A stretch of DNA of 64,000 bases from Plazaster borealis (lineage: Eukaryota; Echinodermata; Asteroidea; Forcipulatida; Labidiasteridae): contig CM037472.1 in NCBI GenBank assembly GCA_021014325.1, positions 32,574,234 to 32,638,233 of the forward strand. The letters run 5' to 3'. Under the pieces are notes generated by a model. The model did not search any database, had not been told where the DNA came from, and saw nothing but the letters and a program-made list of their open reading frames with translations. Below are positions 42,818 through 51,789 of the stretch, piece by piece; within the stretch, counting starts at the first letter, position 1, and every line of letters starts with the position of its first letter. A program made the translations under genes and the position numbers.

Positions 42818-43015
42818 ACGAAAGTTTGGATTGTTAAGTAAACTAATCTTTTGCCTGCAAAAGATTATCTTTAACTTGAAAACTTTTCTGTAGAAAAGTT
42901 TGATTAGGTTTAGTTTAGTTATTTTTGCAATCACAAACTAATCTTTGCAGGCAAAAGATTTTTTTCTACAGATAATCTTTTGATTGTAAAAAAACTTTTC
43001 TTCAGAAAAGTTTAG
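42806..43015. repeat. Palindrome cluster between 42371 gene and integrase
   Basis: At least five units: 42806-42827 (AAACTTTCGT/ACGAAAGTTT), 42843-42867 (TAATCTTTTGC/GCAAAAGATTA), 42879-42901 (AAACTTTTCT/AGAAAAGTTT), 42942-42960 (AATCTTTGC/GCAAAAGATT) and 42990-43013 (AAACTTTTCT/AGAAAAGTTT). The region has no other content. Confidence 0.92.
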
Positions 43016-43040
43016 TTAGACTTTGCAGGCGTAAACTTAT

Positions 43041-44060
43041 ATGGATACTAAACTGTCTGCATTGTACTACAGCCCCCAAGGATACTGGAAGGGACTTGCG
43101 GCCATACAAAAACTAGCCGAGGCTGCAAAAGTCACTCAAGATGTGAGTAAAGATTGGCTCAAGAGACAAGCTATATGGCAGATATATCTCCCAGCCCCTC
43201 GCCATGTGCCTCGCCCAAAATTTGATATTTCAGTGCCTAATGAAGTCCACCAAGCTGACCTACTGTTTCTTCCACACGATCGCCTGCCCAGGGGCCGAAA
43301 GATTTACAAATACGCCCTGACTGTGGTTGATGTTGCCAGCCGCTACAAAGAAGCTGAACCACTGACTTCAAAGGAATCCACCGAGGTGGCTACTGCTTTG
43401 TCCCGCATTTACAAGCGGGGACCTTTAAAGTGGCCGAAGGTGCTGCAGGTTGACCCTGGGCGTGAGTTTATGGGCTCCGTATCCCAAACTCTGGAGAAAC
43501 ATGGTGTCAAAGTCCGACGGGGTGAAAAAGATTTGCATCGAGCGCAGGGCATCGTGGAAAGATTCAACCGAACTCTAGCAGAAAAGCTCTTTGGGCATCA
43601 GTATGCGGTAGAGCTGCGTCTCCCAGATGATGAGAGGTCAACTGAGTGGGTAGCACGACTTCCCGCCGTTGTCTTAGCTCTGAACACAGAGGTTACCAGA
43701 TTGACGGACCAAAAGCCCTCAGAAGCCATCAAGGCAAAATCGGTAAAACAAAAGCCCTCTACCATTGCAGACCGCCCTGTTGGTCTCAACGAGCAAAAGC
43801 TCCCCTCGGGCGTGGGCGTTCGGTACCTCTACCAGCCAGGTGAGCTAGAAGGTGGGCGTCGTCGCGCAACTGACCCAGTATGGTCCCTCCGGGTGCACCG
43901 GCTTGGGCGTTCAGTCACTAAACCCGGAGAGCCTGTTCTTTATTATCTTATGAAAGATCGTGGGGTACCAGCTCGTGGGTTTGTACGAGAAGAGCTACTT
44001 GTGGTGCCTCCCAACACCCAGGTGCCACCTGTTAAACTTTTGCTCAAACAATCTCGTTGA
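43041..44060 (+). CDS. Retrovirus-type integrase of the Polinton
   Basis: 339 codons, intact. RNase-H-fold DDE core: Asp73 in VHQADLLFLP, Asp138 in LQVDPGREF and Glu173 in QGIVERFNRTL, with 34 residues between the last two, as in retroviral integrases. The N-terminal helical part (YYSPQGYWKGLAAIQKL) and the C-terminal basic/SH3-like part (GVRYLYQPGELEGGRRRATD) match Polinton integrases. It catalyses strand transfer of the element's ends into host DNA. The last codons (KLLLKQSR) fall on a decayed palindrome. It converges on the polymerase gene. Intact frame while neighbours are broken is notable. Confidence 0.93.
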   Translation: MDTKLSALYYSPQGYWKGLAAIQKLAEAAKVTQDVSKDWLKRQAIWQIYLPAPRHVPRPKFDISVPNEVHQADLLFLPHDRLPRGRKIYKYALTVVDVASRYKEAEPLTSKESTEVATALSRIYKRGPLKWPKVLQVDPGREFMGSVSQTLEKHGVKVRRGEKDLHRAQGIVERFNRTLAEKLFGHQYAVELRLPDDERSTEWVARLPAVVLALNTEVTRLTDQKPSEAIKAKSVKQKPSTIADRPVGLNEQKLPSGVGVRYLYQPGELEGGRRRATDPVWSLRVHRLGRSVTKPGEPVLYYLMKDRGVPARGFVREELLVVPPNTQVPPVKLLLKQSR

Positions 44061-44061
44061 T

Positions 44062-44160
44062 AAACTAAACTAATCTTTGCAAGCAAAAGATAATCTTTGC
44101 AGGCAAAAGATTAGTTTTTATGCAGGCAAAAGATAATCTTTGCAGGCAAAAGATTAGGCA
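44062..44160. repeat. Palindrome array between convergent integrase and polymerase
   Basis: Four TAATCTTTGC...GCAAAAGATTA units in a row. The first follows the integrase stop by a few bases, and the array overlaps the last polymerase codons (LLPAKIIFCLHKN). Confidence 0.93.
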
Positions 44161-45146
44161 TAATATCTTTGTGCCCATAGGCTAGTGTGGTGACACCGTC
44201 TTCAGCTATCCACCTCTTTGTGTCCAAGGGGGAGAGTGATACCTTGTTCAGACGCTGACCGTAAATTCTATGTCTCTCAGAACGCAGCACATCCATCCCG
44301 TGGCGGAAGGTCTTTTTTGTGATAGAGCCTCTTTATACTGCTCATGTCGAATTTGTTTCTTCACAACAGACTTTTTCACACCTTTGGCTTTTTTGATGTT
44401 ATTCCCGCCAGCCTCGAAGATAGAGTACATCTTAGGCCGCAGCCCCACATACTCGGCGATGGGGCGCCCGGCGCACTCGTCCTTCATCTTTCCCAATACC
44501 TTCTTGTTTACCGTGTTGTGGAGGTAGTGCTCTTTGGGGTAGTCAGATGTGTCGTAGAGGTTCTGGTCTTCGGCTATGTCTTTGTACACATCCTCGGTTT
44601 GGATATCAAGGAGGAGAGAGTCTGTGTCTGTGTAAAGGAGCTGACACCGATCACCATACCGAGCCTTTATCTGATTATAGTAGAAGTCGTACATAAGGTG
44701 CTTCGAAAGGTCGAGTATGCTCATACCCACGTAGGCGGGCCGGTTGAGTACCAGGCGGCTCTTATGAACCTGGATCGCCGCGAGGTTGTCATCAAAGATG
44801 TTTGCCCGAGCAAAGGCCGGGCTGGCAATAAGTCTCCTTAGCCTATCTTCTTCATCACTGCGCACCAGCTTAACGTCGACCCGCTTGCGTAGGTTCTCCA
44901 TCGTTTTTCCAAATACACTATTGTTCATGAGTTTGTAGAGGTTCTTTTCGAAGTCGCTGGTTGCCTCCTTCCGGTGCTCCGTGTTCATCCGGATGTAGGG
45001 TTCCATCCAAGGGCTCTGCTCAAAGCGAAGAGCCCGGTGGATCTTCTTCAAGCGCATGCCGAGAGAGAGGTACAGCTGTAGGTTGCGATAGTGTAGCACA
45101 TATCGTTCTTTATCACGGAGATTGGGTACCAGCTTTTCAACCTCTG

Positions 45147-45212
45147 TTGAACCTAATCTTTTGCCTGAAAACTTTTCTGTAGAAATAATCTTTTGCTTGC
45201 AAAAGATTAGGT
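45147..45212. repeat. Nested mini-palindromes inside the polymerase gene
   Basis: A TAATCTTTTGCCTG arm is interrupted by AAAACTTTTCTGTAGAAA and then TAATCTTTTGC/GCAAAAGATTA follows. In the polymerase frame it encodes LIFCKQKIISTEKFSGKRL without a stop. Confidence 0.9.
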
Positions 45213-45361
45213 TGTGCTGATACTCGGACATCCACTCTCTCTGAACGACCATGCGCTCTGGCGCTAACGGATAGGCGTTGTGTGCGTCGTGGAGCTCTAC
45301 AGGGTACTCTAAGTCTACCTCCAAGATGTAGCCCTCTGGGCTGTCTGCCGGATGCTCCGTT

Positions 45362-45383
45362 AAAACTTTTGTAGACAACAGCT
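45362..45383. repeat. Decayed in-frame mini-palindrome
   Basis: AAAACTTTTGTAGACAACAG: left arm intact, right arm mutated. Encodes LLSTKVL in the polymerase frame. Confidence 0.7.
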
Positions 45384-47701
45384 CCTCCACCCACTCAAAG
45401 CCGCCTGTAGGCAGCGACTGGCTCATTGCCCACCCATATAGGTTGTTAGCATCCAGGTAAGAAATGTACCTGTTCGGCTCGGAGGTTAAAGCCCTTAACC
45501 AAAGGGTTGTTAGCTCTCGCAAAGCGCTTAGATACCATGGAGATACCACCTCGCATCCCCTTCTCGATGAAAAGGTGCTGGTCATAGTCTGTGAGCAGTT
45601 TGAGTTCTACACCCGTCTTTTTGAGCAACGCGTCCCAAGAGAGGCCAGGACTGGTGTAGTAATGTGCGGGGTCCAAGCCGTACTGCCGCATGCAGGTCTT
45701 CCGGAAAGTCTCGAAGACATCTGCCAAAAGGAGCACATCTGTGCGGTTGTAGAGGTCGTGGTAGTCTCCCATGGTGTGGCATCTAAAGGTCTCCACACCT
45801 TTTGTGCATGAACGTAGTCGGCCTCGCTAATGTACTCGTCTTTCAGCTTGCTGTAGAAGGCTTCCTTCGGAGGGAGACCTGGCTCTGCAAACCTTTCCCA
45901 AGAGTCCATGTACTCGTACGGGTAGACGCCCTTGCGCAACAAAAGATTGCGCCTTTCTTTACATGGCTCGTACTGGCCCGTTATTTGGAAAGCCTCGGGC
46001 AGGTTGGCTGCTACTAACTCGTCAAGAGAGGACGGCAAGAACTGGACGCTGTCGATAAATCGGAGCTGACCGAGGAGAAGCTAATGTATTTCTCGGTGTT
46101 GTTCGGGATGCAAGAAATCTTACCCTCTACCTTGGAAATAGCCTGCATCAGGAGGTGAGAATCGTAGCCCCGCAAATTGTGGAAGACCACAGGTATGGTT
46201 GTGGTTTTAGGGCTCAGGCGCAGCTTCAAGTTGCAAGCGTTGTGTGCAGCACCTCTGAATTTTCCAGTGATATGACAGTGGTCGCGGACAGTATCTCCCA
46301 AGTGGCTTCTCACACACGTGGCAGGTGGTGGCTGCCTTAAAGGCTCGCCGGTCATTGGCGGTCATCTTCATTGCTTTAGGGTTGGCTAGCACCTCCTTGA
46401 TCTTTCGCTCCTCATACTGGATCGCTTTTAAGAAGTGCTCCGCCGCGTCGTGTCCACGGTATTCTACAGGTGTTTTTGTCCGTCCATCGCAGCGAACGAC
46501 TACATAGCAATAGCCACAAGTCTCGTGGTGCTGCGTCTTCCGAGTGTTGCTCTTCGTGGGGTCCAGCTCGGGCCCCTCTACCTTTGTAGTTAGAGCCTCA
46601 AAGTCGGCGTAGATGATGAAAGGGGCGGGAAACTGCTTGTGGTGGTTTTGAAAGGTCAGCTTATTTTTTCCCGCTTCTGGCATCTCTACCCTCACCGCCG
46701 TCTGACCGATCCCACAACATTCAGGCTTGTGAGCTTCTAGGAGGTCTTCTCTCGAGTACCCATGGAGAACATCTCTCACAAAAGTGCGTACGCTCCCGGT
46801 GCTTGTTTTCTTGGTAGAGAAGACGGTTTAGGTTTTTGACCCAGGTGTAGTGAAACTTGCCTGCCTTCTCGATCAGCAAGAGGTTAATCCTGGGCATGTC
46901 CATGGGCTTTTTGCTTAGCCCGTGAACGATAACACCCTTATCCCAGCCAAATATGTTGATAGCTAGGTTGTTTTGTTTTTCAACCTTCAGGATCTGAGAG
47001 TAGGGAGTAGGAGCCTCGATCCCCGTGAAGTCTAGGCCATCATCAGTGGGATATTGGGAAGGCCTATCCGTGTGGGCTCTGGCGGGGAAGAGAGCAGACC
47101 GTAAGGACCATCTCAGGCAGTGATCATCATTGTTCTTCACGTTGATGACCGCCTTCTTGCTTTTCACCGCTGCGGGTAGTGGAATGTATGAGCCGCCTCT
47201 CAAGGGCTGGTACCGAGCAATGTCAAGCCACAGCATCTCTACGTGGTCAACCGTCCACCCCGAGCCTCTTTGAGTAAATTTTTCAAGCGTCTCCTGGATG
47301 CGGGGAAAGGCCCTGTCTAGTGCATCATTAATATCGTTAGCCTGCAAAACAGACTCTTGTTTGTGGCGGAGCACGGGATCAGTGTATTCTTCACTCTCAT
47401 CAGGGTTGTCTTTCCGAAGTTGAAGCTTGAGAGCCAGCTGAAACTTAATACCGTTAAAAGCTTTAAGCTCTTCCTCAAGTTTTTGGTAAATCTGAGAGCG
47501 CACGTCGTCCAGAAAGGCTCTGGGGTCTGCGCTAAGGAGATGCCCTTTGGGCACAACCATCTGCCAACCCCGCAGATATTTCCCGATCACCCGTGGGGTC
47601 TGCCTAAAGACTAGCTCATCCGTCTCTTTATATTCAAACTGCTCTAGAATCTCATTTTGGTAGTCTTGTACCGTTCTAAACGTTTTTGAAGTACTCGTCA
47701 T

Positions 47702-47940
47702 TTATAGTATAAGCTACGACGTATTTCTCTAATAGAGAGTCATTAACACACAAAACCCAACAGTAGAGGGCATGAGGTTTGCTGGTGATAGCATAACCTA
47801 CAACACACATATCTCTAATTGAAGTGTTCATTTTACAAAACTTAGGAATTTCCCATGCATATTGCGCAATAAATTGGGGTTCCCCTAATGATAAAAACCA
47901 TTTAGACATAAATGCATACCTGAGATATTCAATCTGCGAA
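47702..47940. promoter_or_regulatory. Divergent intergenic region, polymerase / Cys-rich gene
   Basis: 239 bases between the polymerase ATG (47701, -) and the Cys-rich gene ATG (47941, +). Both must start here or nearby. No TATA box is obvious; the open frames crossing it look accidental. Confidence 0.4.
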
Positions 47941-48228
47941 ATGAAAGGACACAATGTATGTGCTTGGGTTAAAGTTGGTGAAGTTGATCTCTGTAATAGG
48001 AGCTGCTGCGGTAAATATTGTAAGTACCACTTAGTAAAGATTCGTAAAGGCAGAAAGATTTCAATACCCTGTAAATCTTGTGGTACTGGGGTTCAGAGTG
48101 AAATACAGCTATGTCGAAACTGTGGCCGAGATAAAATAAGACATAGGTACTTATCTCAAGAAAAAAAAGCTAAACAACAGTTTTCGTTGGTGTTGTCACA
48201 GCTCTTAGCTCGTGTTCAACTTTTGTAG
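47941..48228 (+). CDS. Cys-rich zinc-ribbon-like Polinton protein (95 aa)
   Basis: ATG at 47941 gives MKGHNVCAWVKVGEVDLCNR. Cys pairs C-N-R-S-C, C-G-K-Y-C, C-K-S-C and C-R-N-C suggest one or two zinc-binding sites, followed by a basic helical tail (RDKIRHRYLSQEKKAKQQF). An earlier in-frame start at 47824 is weaker in character. The last codons (RVQLL) are from a mini-palindrome. A regulatory or nucleic-acid-binding role is plausible but unproven. Confidence 0.6.
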   Translation: MKGHNVCAWVKVGEVDLCNRSCCGKYCKYHLVKIRKGRKISIPCKSCGTGVQSEIQLCRNCGRDKIRHRYLSQEKKAKQQFSLVLSQLLARVQLL

Positions 48229-48240
48229 ACGAAAGTTATA
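48219..48240. repeat. Mini-palindrome across two convergent stops
   Basis: CAACTTTTGT, AG centre, ACGAAAGTT with one arm mismatch. It contains the + stop (48228) and reaches the - stop (48236). Confidence 0.88.
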
Positions 48241-48436
48241 TCACGGCCTTTGTTCTGCGCTGTGCCGGGCAAATCTTTTTGTGCCTCCACAAGGAGAAGC
48301 TGCAGCTCAGCTCCCCACCACAATCCACACATATGTATTGCCGGGGTTCTTGTAAGCAAGGTGTCTTACGGTTCTCCAGGTGTCTCTTCAGGTTGTAGTA
48401 CCTCTTAAAAAATCGGTGGCACTTATCACACTCCAT
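48236..48436 (-). CDS. Two-finger zinc protein at element end (66 aa)
   Basis: MECDKCHRFFKRYYNLKRHL: the first finger has CDKC and an H/C pair (H19 with C near residue 27). The second has CVDCGG and HKKIC. A small nucleic-acid-binding protein, as often found at the ends of Polintons. The first three codons belong to the TIR, since the left end repeats them. Upstream TATA-like motifs (GGTATATAC, CATATATACC) lie within 60 bases. Confidence 0.65.
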   Translation of the reverse strand: MECDKCHRFFKRYYNLKRHLENRKTPCLQEPRQYICVDCGGELSCSFSLWRHKKICPAQRRTKAVI

Positions 48437-48982
48437 CGTGTATACACGTGCGGTATATATGTCTAATTGTATATACCAAATGAGGCGTTAAGGTTGGGAG
48501 TTGCTGGCTGTGGGTCGTGCCCGCCAAGAGAGCGGGGCGAGCCCTATTAAAACCTAATTTTCGTATACGAAAATTTAGTAGAACCCCATGTGCTCTATTT
48601 GTATATATACCCCAACCCAAAAGTGGTCTAGAACCAGCAGCCCGCTAAGAGAGTGGGGCGAGCCCTATCAATAAAGCTGGGAGCAAACCCCATGTGCTCT
48701 ATTTGTATATACCCCCAAGCAAGGTGGTCCAGAACCCCCATTGTTCCTACTACTCCCTCACTTTGTGAAATCTTCTTTGTTAGGGGCGACTGTGTCGGGG
48801 GGCGACTTTGTCGGGGGGCGACTTTGTTGGGGGCGACTCTGTCAGGGGGCGACTTTGTGAGGGGCGACTTTGACAGGGGGCGACTTTGTAAGTGAGGGGG
48901 CGACTTTGTAGTGGGCGACTTTGCTGGGGGGCGACTTTGTAGTGGGCGACTTTGCTGGGGGGCGAGATGACTGGTTTCCTTT
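48437..48982 (-). repeat. Right terminal inverted repeat
   Basis: Uninterrupted counterpart of the left TIR: the TATA/hairpin cassette twice (48490-48720), then a CCTACTACTCCCTC link, then about 13 units of GGGGGCGACTTTGT (48785-48970) and the end GGCGAGATGACTGGT. It contains the AATTTTCGTA/TACGAAAATT palindrome at 48556-48575, matched at 33070-33089. Confidence 0.92.
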
Positions 48983-49844
48983 TTAACTATCACTGAAGAA
49001 AAAAAATGTTTTTAAAATAAATAAGATAGTTATTAGACTTTAGCACACCGAAAAAAGCACACCGAAAAAAGCTGGCAATCATATTGAAAAATAGCCCGGT
49101 TGGTTGTATCGATAAATGTGTCGGGCGGACATTTTTGAAAAGAAAAAGAAAAGAAAAAAGGCTCTCCTCTTTCCTTTTTTTCAAAAAGGCAGGACGGTAA
49201 ACATGCTTTTATTTTTATTTGGCCTAAACAAATTAATGTCAACGACATTGTATATTATATAGTATCATTACTTCTGCCGGACTTCTTCATTCAACACACA
49301 TTTTTTTCACAATCTTTCTCTTGGCAAATATTTAACAATATAGGAAGCTACTGAATAAATTAAACAACGTAGAATATTATGGAAATACTTTTTTTATTGT
49401 TCTAAACTACTCTTTGTTGGTATAAATTTGTTATATAAATGCAAAAAACACAAGTGAATTATAATTTTTAAGTTCTGTGACTTTGTGCATAATTTTTGTT
49501 ATGTGGTAAACAGTGGGGTACAAATATATAGTATAAGGCTATGTATTTTAAAACTACAAACACGATGTGACCAGCAATTTATATCAAATATATAGTGAAG
49601 TACAGTGTATATGTCAAGAAAAAAAGTTATGTTATGCTATTAGGATATTATCTCACTAACATACACAGCATATAATAACAAAACATATTTTCTAAATATT
49701 AGTTAAAGCCAAAGTATATGTTTTGTTGTTGTAACTGTTCGATCGTTTTAAGCCTATAGAAATGTTGATATATAATATACAATAAAACTGGAAAATAAAA
49801 CGAAAATCTGGAGCGGTTATGTTCACCCATTTTGAATTTTGTAA
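48983..49844. other. AT-rich intergenic DNA, no feature recognised
   Basis: Between the Polinton and a MITE fragment. A/T-rich with no conserved ORF, splice pattern or repeat that I can name. Confidence 0.5.
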
Positions 49845-50038
49845 TTTGAATACACTATCTGAGAAACGTTTCTCAGATTGAAATGTTTTTGAATCCCTCT
49901 CTCTGAAACCACATTATTTAGAAGGGAATTGTTTCTCAAAATATTATACATTCTCAACAGCTGCAGTGCTTCTTACCAAGTAAGTTTTTATGGTCATAAA
50001 TTTTTGGAGTAATTACCAAAGGTATACCCTCCCTTTAA
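49845..50038. mobile_element. MITE family 3, truncated
   Basis: Ends AGTAATTACCAAAGGTATAC then CCTCCCTTTA; internal CAGCTGCAGTGCTTCTTACC as in 52300 and 57660. Confidence 0.65.
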
Positions 50039-50151
50039 AAAACGAGAAAACAAAATCAAAAATAAAATACCCTGTGTGCAAAACTACAATCTTAACTTAT
50101 TCTACTACTTACTATTATTTACCATATCACATAATTTTGTTTTGCTATTTG

Positions 50152-50280
50152 GAGGTATTGTTGTGTATACATTTGGAGGTGATGTTGTGGATACATTTGG
50201 AGGTAATGCTGTGGATACATTTGTGGATACGTTTGATACGTTTGGATACGTTTGTGGATACGGTTGTGGATACTATCTAC
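50152..50280. repeat. Minisatellite, unit about 21-30 bp
   Basis: Repeated GTGGATACATTTGGAGGTRAT and GTGGATACGTTTG variants. Confidence 0.75.
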
Positions 50281-50744
50281 GGTGTTCCATGAAAAATGTT
50301 TCACCTTGTGTTGATCAAAATATACGCTAAATCAGAATTACTAATCACAATCTACATTCCATTTTGGAATGAAACACCCGTTTTGATCTGTTGTATAAGT
50401 TTACTCATAATTTAGTTTCCTTGATCAATTTAATAAAGTTGTACCCTGGTTGTGGACATACTTGAAATAAAATTGTTCATATAAAGATACTTATATAAAT
50501 GAAAATATTGTAAAAATACAATTTGGAGAAATAAAACATATTTATTTTATTAATAGAGAAGACATCTATTAAAAATTACCAGCATGAATTTTGTTCTTTA
50601 TATACATTTCTAAACACACATATGTAGCAAATTTTAACAAAACAAATTACTGTCTTAAAAACCCACAAATACAAAATAAAAATAAAATTTATCTGCAGGC
50701 ATCTCAAAAAATTTAATATTTTTTTAAGACAGGTTTTCAAAGTT

Positions 50745-50915
50745 TTTGAAATATGAGACCCATTCAACAGCCACTGCCAGAAACACCAGGGCAAACATCT
50801 TCTCTTAGCGAGAAGTGCACTGGCTTTTTTTATGTGCATTACACAACACGAGGGACCTATGGCTCTATGTCCCATCCTACGAAACAATAACGGTGGAGTG
50901 CCTTGCTCATTTATG
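50745..50915 (-). repeat. SINE fragment
   Basis: Minus strand reads GGATGGGACATAGAGCCATA then GGTCCCTCGTGT, the body of the SINE at 1089-1446. Confidence 0.55.
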
Positions 50916-50950
50916 TAAGAAAATAGAAAGTATAAGACTTGCTTTGTAAA

Positions 50951-51303
50951 CAGTGGCGAAACTATGGAGGGGGGGGGGTATGTGCACCTCCCCCATTTGA
51001 AATCTGTACTTTTGAGCTTAACAAATATCTGAGTACAATGTTACACTAAGCTGTAATGGGATAATTTAAATGTTTTTAAAACTAGTTTTCCATTTTCATA
51101 CAGATAATGTATTTGTTTTTACACTCGCTTCAGATTATCTTATAAAAAATAGTCAATCACAAAACAACAGCGCTGAAAAGGGGCTTGTTTAAGATAAATC
51201 CAAGAAAACAAGTACCCTCCCCCCCTAGAAAACATGGTGCCCCCCTAGAAAACATAATGCACCTGCTTGTGCCCCCCCTAAAATTTTAACCTAGTTCCGG
51301 CGC
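50951..51303. mobile_element. Degraded G/C-run MITE
   Basis: CAGTGGCGAAACTATGGAGG with a long G run at the left, and GCCCCCCCTAAAATTTTAAC then CTAGTTCCGGCG at the right, as imperfect inverted ends. Confidence 0.4.
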
Positions 51304-51636
51304 AGCTTGTAAACTCTTAGGAAGTGTCAAACATAAACAGAAAGAATAGAAAGCAAAAGCTAGCATCAAGTAGAGCTGTAGAAACTCTACTTGCGACTTC
51401 AAAACAAGCTTCAAAACCCAGTGAAATCTACACTAGTTTTTGAGCTCCCAATAGTGTAGTAAAACAGACTGGGGGCCAAATCGGTACATATGACATCTGT
51501 ACCAGCAAAATATAAGTTTTTATGAGAAAATACTTGAGTCCTGCTGAAATCAGCATCTCTAAACTTTGTGCCAATTATTTTTGTCCGTTTACCTTTTTTC
51601 CCTGCTCTATAGTTCACCTGCCAAGAAAAGAAGGAT

Positions 51637-51789
51637 CTATTGTTGGTTTGAGTTGGCTGGGGTGAGGTAAACCTGACACCCTGCTTTAGGTTTCATTGTT
51701 GTCTCCACAATGTAGCCCAGGGACTGTCCAGGAACCAGACTAAAGTTGAAATTCTGGAGAAGCTTAGCCAAGAGAACACGAGCCTCGAT
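51637..51789 (-). CDS. CYP46A1: CYP46-like terminal exon
   Basis: IEARVLLAKLLQNFNFSLVP to TPANSNQQ and TAG; 51 codons including the stop. Confidence 0.93.
   Translation of the reverse strand: MEARVLLAKLLQNFNFSLVPGQSLGYIVETTMKPKAGCQVYLTPANSNQQ

Larger units (their letters stand above)
44111..47701 (-). pseudogene. polB: Protein-primed family B DNA polymerase, at least six frameshifts
   Basis: Starts MTSTSKTFRTVQDYQNEI at 47701; about 1190 residues if continuous. Visible: exonuclease motifs YADFEAL (about 46605), FHNLRGYD (about 46175) and DLYNRTDVL (about 45770); polymerase motifs SYLDANNLYGWAM (about 45450), NNSVFGKTMEN (about 44920) and LLYTDTDSLL (about 44630); a Cys/His finger near 46750; and a C..C...RDHCH.TG..RG.AH..CN block (about 46230-46330) like endonuclease VII. 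Single-base shifts lie near 46768, 46298, 46075, 45793, 45488 and 44314. A composite palindrome (45147-45212) is inserted in frame. It would replicate the element. Confidence 0.9.
31434..48982. mobile_element. Polinton/Maverick-type virus-like transposon
   Basis: About 17.5 kb bounded by inverted repeats beginning ACCAGTCATCTCGCC and ending GGCGAGATGACTGGT. Cargo: PolB, integrase, major capsid, packaging ATPase and about ten further genes, transcribed in diverging and converging blocks. The ends may extend a few tens of bases outward, where GATA...TTTTTAAC-like similarity continues weakly. No convincing 6-bp target duplication was seen. Coding regions look more GC-rich than the flanking AT-rich host DNA. 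Several genes are frameshifted, so this copy is probably not autonomous if the sequence is correct. Confidence 0.93.

Noticed and set aside
44344..44841. Long plus-strand open frame opposite the polymerase
   Set aside because: Shadow of the polymerase gene; no conserved character, and the opposite strand has clear PolB motifs.
47702..47954. Minus-strand ORF ending past the polymerase start
   Set aside because: Mostly antisense to the Cys-rich gene's upstream region and out of frame with the polymerase; no recognisable domain.
48983..49000. Target-site duplication flanking the Polinton
   Set aside because: Six-base candidates adjacent to the TIR tips (for example AATACC versus GGTTTC) do not match, and the exact ends are uncertain.
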